Assembly (NCBI GenBank): GCA_044375275.1
Contig: JBILMZ010000115.1
Location: 1-11,000, forward strand
DNA length: 11,000 nucleotides
Source of the DNA: SZUA-430 sp044375275
GTDB taxonomy: Bacteria > Pseudomonadota > Alphaproteobacteria > Micropepsales > Micropepsaceae
Direction: 5' to 3'
This document shows positions 6,005 through 11,000 of this stretch, one piece after another. Every line of letters begins with the position of its first letter. Position 1 is the first letter of the stretch. The notes below the pieces were generated by a model. The model was not told the DNA's origin and did no database searches. It saw nothing but the letters and a program-made list of their open reading frames with translations. The translations under genes and the position numbers were made by a program.

Positions 6005-7396
6005 CTAGCGGATCGTCAGCGTCTTTGATCCGTTTGGCCCCACCGCCGTGATGCGCCAGGCATTGGTGCCCTTCAGCGCCGCTTTCAGGCTGTTGACGTT
6101 GTTTGTCTTCTTGCCATTCACGCCGACGATGACGTCACCGGGAGAGAAGCCATACTGCGCGGCGACCGAGCGTCGCGACATCTCGGTGATCAGGACCCCG
6201 CTTCCGGGTTCGATGCCGAGTTCGTTTGCCATGGCGGTGGTGATGTTGCTAACGACAGCGCCCTGTAGCGGGTTCTTGCCGTCGATCTCGACGGCGGCCT
6301 GCGGCGCGTTTGCGGGTTCCTTCACGAGGCGAACCGATGCGGTCCGGGGCTGGCCATTGCGAATATAGGCCAGCGTCGCGTTGTTGCCGATCCCCTTGGT
6401 CGCCACGCGGAAGTTTAGCGCGGGTTCGTCATTGACCTCGACGTCGTCGACCTTCGTGATCACGTCGCGGGCGGTGAGGCCTGCGAGCGCGGCCGGGCTG
6501 CCCGGCAATACCTGCGTGACCAGCACGCCCGAGGGGCGGTCAAGCCCCAACGTCTCGGCGAGCGCCGCATCGACGGGCTGCGTTTCAATGCCCAGCCAGG
6601 GGCGCGCGACTTCACGTGCGCCACCCAGCGCCGAGCTCACCACGGTCTTGACCATGTTGGCCGGAATGGCAAAACCGATGCCGATGCTGCCTCCCGACCG
6701 CGAAAAAATGGCCGTGTTGATGCCGATGAGCTCGCCACTCATCGTCACCAGCGCGCCGCCGGAGTTGCCCGGATTGATGGCGGCGTCTGTCTGGATGAAG
6801 AACTGGTAGTCCGAGATCCCGACCTGTGTGCGCGCCAGGGCCGAAACGATACCGCTGGTGACCGTCTGGCCGACACCGAACGGGTTTCCGATCGCCAGCA
6901 CAATGTCGCCGACCTGCGCATCATCGCTATCGTGGAAGCTGAGGGTCGGCAGGGGCTTGCCACCGGTGTTGACCTGCAGCACGGCCAGATCGGTCCGCTC
7001 GTCGGCCAGCAGGATGCGCGCTTCGTACTCGCGCCGGTCTGCCAGCACGACCGTAATCTGGTCAGCGTCGGCTACGACGTGATTGTTCGTCACCACGATG
7101 CCACTGGCCCGGACGATCACGCCTGAGCCCAACGCGCTCTGGACGCGATCTCGAACGAAGCGACCGTAAAACGGATGGTCGGCATAGGGGTTTCGGACCT
7201 TGCGCTTCGAATAGATGTTCACCACGGCCGGGCTTGCCTTGCGCACGACGCTCGCGAAGGAAAGCTGCATCTGGGACACGCTCGTGGGTGTCACGCGCTG
7301 CGGCTGCGGCTGGGGTTGCGCACTGGTCGATCCGGCGACCAGTGCGAGGGCGCCAGCCAAACCGGCTGCCATGATGAGTTTTGTGGTATGCTTCAT
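6005..7396 (-). CDS. Periplasmic Do/DegP-type serine protease with two PDZ domains
   Basis: HtrA-family trypsin-like protease that degrades or holds misfolded envelope proteins. From ATG at 7396 the product has 463 residues and opens with a signal peptide (two Lys, hydrophobic Ala/Leu core, likely cleavage after Ala26 in STSA-Q), followed by a short Gln-Pro repeat. The catalytic triad is His106 (in TNNHVVADA), Asp136 (in DERTDLAVLQV) and Ser212 (in NPGNSGGAL). PDZ1 spans about 269-359 and PDZ2 about 376-461; the latter includes GFSPGDVIVGVNGKK. An in-frame ATG at 7483 was rejected because it would put 29 non-hydrophobic residues before the signal peptide. The gene is 135 bp from the esterase stop, so it may have its own promoter, and 20 bp from rarA. 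DegP, DegQ and MucD cannot be told apart here. Confidence 0.93.
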   Translation of the reverse strand: MKHTTKLIMAAGLAGALALVAGSTSAQPQPQPQRVTPTSVSQMQLSFASVVRKASPAVVNIYSKRKVRNPYADHPFYGRFVRDRVQSALGSGVIVRASGIVVTNNHVVADADQITVVLADRREYEARILLADERTDLAVLQVNTGGKPLPTLSFHDSDDAQVGDIVLAIGNPFGVGQTVTSGIVSALARTQVGISDYQFFIQTDAAINPGNSGGALVTMSGELIGINTAIFSRSGGSIGIGFAIPANMVKTVVSSALGGAREVARPWLGIETQPVDAALAETLGLDRPSGVLVTQVLPGSPAALAGLTARDVITKVDDVEVNDEPALNFRVATKGIGNNATLAYIRNGQPRTASVRLVKEPANAPQAAVEIDGKNPLQGAVVSNITTAMANELGIEPGSGVLITEMSRRSVAAQYGFSPGDVIVGVNGKKTNNVNSLKAALKGTNAWRITAVGPNGSKTLTIR

Positions 7397-7435
7397 GTCC
7401 CGTACTCGACCTTCTGGTAGTTCGATGACCCGGTT

Positions 7436-7472
7436 GCCCGGCCTGCTGTTTCGAGAAATGGCAATGCCGGGC
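7436..7472. other. Imperfect stem-loop in the leader of the Do-type protease gene
   Basis: The outer arms GCCCGGC (7436-7442) and GCCGGGC (7466-7472) are perfectly complementary. Inside them, TGC pairs with GCA and TTT with AAA around a CGAG tetraloop, separated by small internal loops. The hairpin lies in the 135-bp gap, about 40 bases upstream of the protease ATG on the minus strand. No T-run follows on either strand, so it is not a canonical intrinsic terminator. It could be an untranslated-leader element or mark the end of the esterase transcript; both are inference. Confidence 0.4.
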
Positions 7473-7531
7473 CCCGCTGCCAAGACCGCATTTGCGCCGC
7501 CATCCTTACAAAATTGGCAGACTGGGCCGCG

Positions 7532-8767
7532 TCAGGCGGTCCAGGCGCCGCCGGCGTTGGTTCTGTATCCAAGGGCCTTGTAGGCGGCGTCCACGAGCGA
7601 CTGGCCCCGGTCATTCAGCAACAGGCCGAGCCCCATCTGGTTCATCGTGTAGCCAAAGCTCATGCGTGTTTCCGGGCAGGCAAAGCCGATCGAGCCGCCT
7701 GCTCCGACGTGGCCGAAGGCGCTGTCCGAGAGGATGCAGGATGCGCCGTCGAGGCCGGGCAGATGACGGTTGTCCATGGACTTCATGTAGCCGAGGGCGA
7801 AGCGCGTGGGGATGACCAGCGTGCCATCCTGATGGGTACCGACAGAAACACGCCCCATGCGGGTGAGCGTTTCCTGGCCTACGAGACGGACGCCGTTCAG
7901 CGCGCCGCCATTTGCGAGCGGCGCGTACATGCCGGCCAGGTTGCGCGCGTTGGTGATGCCGTTTGCGGCACCGATCTCGGCGGCCCGGCCTGCGCGTTCG
8001 TTCGGGTTGAACGCCATGAAGTCCCGGAGAAAGAAGTGCGAGGGCGACGCGGTGTCGGTCATGGCTTTCTGGAAAAACCGGGTCTGCATTGATTCCGGCG
8101 TCGGCATGGCTGGCAGCATGGGCGCCACGCGGTGTTCCTGCTGTTCCGGCAAGCCGATCCAGAATTCGAGACCGAGCGGCTTTGCCACTTCGTCCGCGAA
8201 GAAGCGGCCCATCCGCTTTCCTGCCGCGCGATGAACGATCTCGCCGACCGTCCAAGACATCGTGATCGCGTGATAGCCGTTGCGCGTGCCGGGTTCCCAG
8301 AAGGCGGGTTCGCGCGCGATCACATCGATCATGTGGTCCCAGTCATAGAAGGCGCCGGCGGCCGGAACGCCCCGGACATGTGGCACACCCACGGTGTGGT
8401 CCAGGGTCATGGCGACCAATGCGGCTTCCTTGCCGCCCTGTCCGAACTCAGGCCAGTACTTCGTGACCGGGGCGTAGAGGTCGAGTGCTCCGCGGTCGGC
8501 CAGCATGTGGGCGCACAACGCCATCGCTCCCTTGGTGGACGAAAAGATGATGGAGACCGTGTCCCTGTCCCACGCGTCGCCGCCCGGTGTCTTCCGTCCG
8601 CCCCAGACATCGACGAGCGTGCGCCCTTCCAGCGTGATCGCGCATGAGGCGCCGACTTCTCCGCGCGCTTCGAAATTGGTCACGAAGGCATCCACGACGT
8701 CCGCGAACTTCGGATCGCAGGTGCCTTCGACCAGACCTGCCTTCGTCTTGACTGAGATCTTCTGCAT
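7532..8767 (-). CDS. Serine beta-lactamase/esterase family protein (EstB-like, class C fold)
   Basis: A 411-residue member of the beta-lactamase/transpeptidase-like fold, closest in pattern to family VIII carboxylesterases such as EstB. The nucleophile motif is Ser-Ser-Thr-Lys at 76-79 (in IIFSSTKGAM), the catalytic Tyr is probably Tyr165 (in NGYHAITMSWTVGEIVH), and the third motif is FGHVGAGGSIGFACPE, with His353-Val-Gly replacing the Lys-x-Gly of true beta-lactamases. That replacement favours ester hydrolysis over beta-lactam resistance; the natural substrate is unknown. There is no signal peptide, so it should be cytoplasmic. I chose ATG at 8767 (preceded by GGCAGGA). An alternative GTG at 8815 lies inside the terminator hairpin of the preceding operon. 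The T-tract of that terminator ends only 22 bp upstream of the chosen ATG. Confidence 0.85.
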   Translation of the reverse strand: MQKISVKTKAGLVEGTCDPKFADVVDAFVTNFEARGEVGASCAITLEGRTLVDVWGGRKTPGGDAWDRDTVSIIFSSTKGAMALCAHMLADRGALDLYAPVTKYWPEFGQGGKEAALVAMTLDHTVGVPHVRGVPAAGAFYDWDHMIDVIAREPAFWEPGTRNGYHAITMSWTVGEIVHRAAGKRMGRFFADEVAKPLGLEFWIGLPEQQEHRVAPMLPAMPTPESMQTRFFQKAMTDTASPSHFFLRDFMAFNPNERAGRAAEIGAANGITNARNLAGMYAPLANGGALNGVRLVGQETLTRMGRVSVGTHQDGTLVIPTRFALGYMKSMDNRHLPGLDGASCILSDSAFGHVGAGGSIGFACPETRMSFGYTMNQMGLGLLLNDRGQSLVDAAYKALGYRTNAGGAWTA

Positions 8768-8789
8768 CTTCCTGCCTGTTGCCAGAATG

Positions 8790-8818
8790 AAAAAAAGGGG
8801 CGGCCGCAAAGCCACCCC
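8790..8818 (-). terminator. Intrinsic terminator of the ribosomal alpha operon
   Basis: Read on the minus strand, GGGGTGGC (8818-8811) pairs with GCCGCCCC (8804-8797) around a 6-base loop, with one T-G wobble, and is followed by seven T (8796-8790). It lies 62 bp after the rplQ stop codon and is the clearest terminator in the window. Confidence 0.9.
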
Positions 8819-8880
8819 AAATCAAAAATCACATTTCCAACATTACCGGGACCCTATGGACCTGGATCATGTGGCCGGAA

Positions 8881-9318
8881 CTACGCGTTTACGCGTTCCT
8901 CAGCGTCGGCCTTTGCCTGGACGGGTCCGGAGTCCTTGCCCTTGGCTGTGACGTCACGATCAACGAACTCGATGATCGCCATCGGCGCGGCGTCGCCAAA
9001 GCGGTAGCCCGCCTTCAGGACACGCGTGTAACCGCCGCTGCGCGATGCATAGCGAGTGGCCAGGACGTCAAACAGCTTGGCGACCGTCGTGGTGTCGTTG
9101 CGAAGCTGCGACAGCGCCATGCGGCGAGCGTGCAGGTTTTTCGATCCACGCTTGCCCAGAGTGATAAGGCGCTCCACGATCGGGCGGAGTTCCTTTGCCT
9201 TGGGCAAAGTCGTCTTGATCTGCTCGTGCTTGATCAGCGCGGCTGCCATGTTCTCGAACATTGCCTTCCGGTGGCTGCTTGTGCGGTTCAGCCTTCTGCC
9301 CGCAAAACCGTGGCGCAT
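8881..9318 (-). CDS. rplQ: Large ribosomal subunit protein bL17
   Basis: Component of the 50S subunit, near the peptide exit tunnel. The N-terminus MRHGFAGRRLNRTSSHRKAM is the family signature, followed by the conserved block HEQIKTTLPKAKELRP. At 145 residues it is longer than the E. coli protein (127); the extra length is a C-terminal tail rich in Ala, Glu, Lys and Asp, which is usual in alphaproteobacteria. ATG at 9318 has AAGGGGA upstream. It is the last gene of the alpha operon, 60 bp after rpoA, and its transcript ends at the terminator at 8790-8818. Confidence 0.98.
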   Translation of the reverse strand: MRHGFAGRRLNRTSSHRKAMFENMAAALIKHEQIKTTLPKAKELRPIVERLITLGKRGSKNLHARRMALSQLRNDTTTVAKLFDVLATRYASRSGGYTRVLKAGYRFGDAAPMAIIEFVDRDVTAKGKDSGPVQAKADAEERVNA

Positions 9319-9356
9319 GATAGTAAGTCCCCTTATTCAAATCGTTGGTACGGAGC

Positions 9357-9372
9357 GCCCGCCGCAGCGGGC
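9357..9372 (-). other. Stem-loop between rpoA and rplQ
   Basis: GCCCGC and GCGGGC form a 6-bp perfect GC stem with a 4-base loop, starting 6 bases after the rpoA stop codon. No T-run follows, so full termination is not expected. It may slow 3' exonucleases or adjust rpoA/rplQ expression; this role is inference. Confidence 0.5.
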
Positions 9373-9378
9373 TTCCGG

Positions 9379-10392
9379 TCAGTACTGATCTTCAAACTTG
9401 CGTGCCAGTTCCTCGATGTTCTCGGGCGGCCATCCTGGCACTTCCATGCCAAGGTGAAGCCCCATCGACGCCAGCACTTCCTTGATCTCGTTCAGCGACT
9501 TGCGGCCGAAGTTCGGCGTGCGAAGCATTTCGGCTTCCGTCTTCTGGATGAGATCGCCGATATAGACGATGTTGTCGTTCTTCAGGCAGTTCGCCGAGCG
9601 AACCGACAGCTCGAGCTCGTCGACCTTCTTGAGAAGCGCCGGGTTGAACGGCAGGTCGGTCTTCTGCTCTTCGACCTTCTTCTCGCGCGGCTCTTCGAAA
9701 TTGATGAAGATCTGCAGCTGGTCCTGAAGGATGCGTGCCGCATAGGCGACTGCATTCTCAGGCGACACTGCGCCGTTCGTTTCAACCGACAATGTCAGCT
9801 TGTCATAGTCCAGGATCTGGCCTTCGCGCGTGTTCTCGACGCGGTAGGACACCTTCTTGACTGGCGAGAAGAGCGAGTCGACCGGGATCTGCCCAATCGG
9901 ATCGTCTTCGCGGCGGTTGCGCTCGGCCGGGACATAACCCTTGCCCGAGTTGACCTTCAGTTCCATGCGCACGCGGGCGCCATGGTCGAGGTGGCAGATC
10001 ACGAGATCCGGGTTCAGGATCTCCACGTCGGATACTGCCGAGATGGCGCTGGCGCGCAGCTCGCCGGGGCCTTCGCCCTTCAGCACGAGACGCTTTTCAC
10101 CATCGGAGTGGAGCTTGAGCGCGAGCTGCTTGATGTTCAGGACGATGTCCGTCACGTCTTCGCGGACGCCCGGGATCGACGAGAACTCGTGCAGCACGCC
10201 GTCGATATGGATCGACGTCACGGCGCCACCCTGCAGCGAGGAGAGCAGGACGCGGCGGAGCGAGTTTCCGAGTGTCAGGCCAAAGCCTCTTTCGAGGGGC
10301 TCAGCCACCAGAACAGCCTGCGTGCGCGGCGACGGCGCATCAACATGCAGTTTGGTTGGCTTGATGAGTTCCTGCCAGTTCTTCTCAATCAC
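9379..10392 (-). CDS. rpoA: RNA polymerase alpha subunit
   Basis: Dimerises to nucleate assembly of the core RNA polymerase and contacts promoter UP elements and activators. The 337 residues form the N-terminal assembly domain (about 1-235, with RGFGLTLGNSLRRVLLSSL at 35-53), a charged linker (about 236-250) and the C-terminal domain (about 251-325). Arg265 and Asn268 in RSANCL, the main UP-element contacts, fall at the same numbers as in E. coli. The start MIEKNWQELIKP is characteristic of alphaproteobacteria. The start codon is GTG, at 10392, with AAGGAT at suitable spacing; no ATG is closer to the conserved N-terminus. It lies 54 bp after rpsK and 60 bp before rplQ. Confidence 0.98.
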   Translation of the reverse strand: MIEKNWQELIKPTKLHVDAPSPRTQAVLVAEPLERGFGLTLGNSLRRVLLSSLQGGAVTSIHIDGVLHEFSSIPGVREDVTDIVLNIKQLALKLHSDGEKRLVLKGEGPGELRASAISAVSDVEILNPDLVICHLDHGARVRMELKVNSGKGYVPAERNRREDDPIGQIPVDSLFSPVKKVSYRVENTREGQILDYDKLTLSVETNGAVSPENAVAYAARILQDQLQIFINFEEPREKKVEEQKTDLPFNPALLKKVDELELSVRSANCLKNDNIVYIGDLIQKTEAEMLRTPNFGRKSLNEIKEVLASMGLHLGMEVPGWPPENIEELARKFEDQY

Positions 10393-10446
10393 GTGGTCAA
10401 ATCCTTCGGCATTCGCGGGGGCTTGGTCGGCTACAGGTCGCAGGGG

Positions 10447-10839
10447 TCAGACGCGACGACGCTTGGGGGGGCGGCAACCGTTGTGAGGTATGGGGGTCAC
10501 GTCACGGATGGTGGTCACGGTGAAGCCGGCGGCCTGAAGCGCGCGCAGGGCGCTTTCGCGGCCTGAACCGGGACCCTTCACTTCCACTTCGAGCGTGCGC
10601 ACGCCATGTTCCATGGCCTTCTTGCCGGCGTCTTCTGCAGCGACCTGGGCTGCGTAGGGCGTCGACTTGCGCGAACCCTTGAAACCCATCGTGCCCGACG
10701 ACGACCAGGCAACCGTGTTGCCCTGCGCGTCAGTGATGGTGATCATGGTATTGTTGAAGGTCGCATTCACGTGGGCCACGCCCGACGTGATGTTCTTGCG
10801 CTCTTTCTTGCGAACGCGGGTTTTCTTTTCAGTCGCCAT
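10447..10839 (-). CDS. rpsK: Small ribosomal subunit protein uS11
   Basis: Component of the 30S platform that binds 16S rRNA. The 130-residue length and the conserved blocks are normal: a basic N-terminus, GVAHVNATFNNTMITITD, SSGTMGFKGSRKSTPYAAQ, and the C-terminal GCRPPKRRRV. ATG at 10839 has a GAGAG purine stretch upstream. In this operon it is followed directly by rpoA; rpsD, which sits between rpsK and rpoA in E. coli, is absent, as is usual in alphaproteobacteria. Confidence 0.98.
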   Translation of the reverse strand: MATEKKTRVRKKERKNITSGVAHVNATFNNTMITITDAQGNTVAWSSSGTMGFKGSRKSTPYAAQVAAEDAGKKAMEHGVRTLEVEVKGPGSGRESALRALQAAGFTVTTIRDVTPIPHNGCRPPKRRRV

Positions 10840-10863
10840 TTCAAGCTCTCACATTCTGCTGCG

Positions 10864-10886
10864 TGCATGCGCCAAGCGCGCATGCA
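10864..10886 (-). other. Perfect 9-bp stem-loop between rpsM and rpsK
   Basis: TGCATGCGC and GCGCATGCA are exact reverse complements around a 5-base loop, within the 62-bp gap after the rpsM stop codon. No T-run follows, so it is not a standard terminator. Its position between ribosomal protein genes suggests a role in message stability or relative expression, but nothing in the sequence proves this. Confidence 0.55.
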
Positions 10887-10901
10887 GATACATTCCAAAA
10901 G

Positions 10902-11000
10902 TTACTTCGTCGCCTGCTTCTTGCCGGCGATGGCCTTTGCGGGACCCTTGCGTGTGCGTGCGTTCGTATGCGTGCGCTGCCCGCGGGTCGGGAGACCCTT
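10902..11000 (-). CDS. rpsM: Small ribosomal subunit protein uS13, C-terminal part
   Basis: The last 32 codons and the TAA stop of rpsM are in the window; the rest lies beyond the right edge. The translated end contains GLPTRGQRTHTNARTRKG, the invariant basic C-terminal segment of uS13 that reaches into the 30S head near the P-site tRNA, followed by the Lys/Ala-rich tail ending KKQATK. Its position before rpsK is the standard alpha-operon order. Confidence 0.96.
   Translation of the reverse strand, partial: KGLPTRGQRTHTNARTRKGPAKAIAGKKQATK

Noticed and set aside
7397..7483. Upstream ATG (7483) for the Do-type protease
   Set aside because: It would place 29 residues ahead of a well-formed signal peptide beginning at ATG 7396.
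7460..7500. Heat-shock (RpoH-type) promoter before the Do-type protease
   Set aside because: A CTTG is followed at 19 bases by CCATTT, but the spacing is long and the -10 match poor, so it is not supportable.
8768..8815. Upstream GTG (8815) for the esterase
   Set aside because: It lies inside the stem of the alpha-operon terminator, and the added residues are not part of the family fold.
8869..10566. Very long plus-strand open frame (565 codons) opposite rplQ and rpoA
   Set aside because: It is fully antisense to two certain genes. GC-rich codon use of those genes leaves the opposite frame open, and its translation is Arg/His/Val-rich with no recognisable domain.

Overview
The window looks like ordinary chromosome of an alphaproteobacterium, and every supported gene lies on the minus strand, so transcription runs from the right edge to the left. 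The class assignment rests on three things: RpoA opens with the alphaproteobacterial MIEKNWQELIKP sequence; the alpha operon runs rpsM-rpsK-rpoA-rplQ with no rpsD; and there is an ATP12-type F1-ATPase assembly chaperone, which among bacteria is essentially alphaproteobacterial. GC-rich coding sequence and the gene order suggest a member of, or relative of, Rhodobacterales/Hyphomonadaceae. That placement is inference from memory of gene order and was not tested.

Right part (11000 to about 8790): the end of the ribosomal alpha operon, with the C-terminus of uS13, then uS11, the RNA polymerase alpha subunit and bL17. GC-rich stem-loops lie in two of the three intercistronic gaps, and a strong intrinsic terminator closes the unit.

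Middle part (8767 to 4686): an EstB-like serine beta-lactamase/esterase, a periplasmic Do/DegP-type protease with two PDZ domains, and, 20 bp further on, the replication-maintenance ATPase RarA (MgsA). A 37-nt imperfect stem-loop lies in the leader of the protease gene.

Left part (4550 to 1): a Nudix hydrolase, the fluoride channel CrcB/FluC, an RluA-family pseudouridine synthase (overlapping crcB by 4 bp) and ATP12, closely packed as one likely transcription unit. After a 113-bp gap come the carboxyltransferase (beta) subunit of propionyl-CoA carboxylase and the start of a small exported protein that runs off the window.

There is no mobile element, CRISPR array, tRNA or rRNA, and no stretch longer than 135 bp lacks a gene. 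I found no undescribed multi-gene system. The best non-coding signal is in the 135-bp gap between rarA and the Nudix gene. A perfect DnaA box (TTATCCACA) lies 1 bp from a GAAC-N7-GAAC element, which matches the alphaproteobacterial LexA (SOS) operator pattern. A GCCGGC stem-loop lies just upstream of the Nudix start codon in the same gap.
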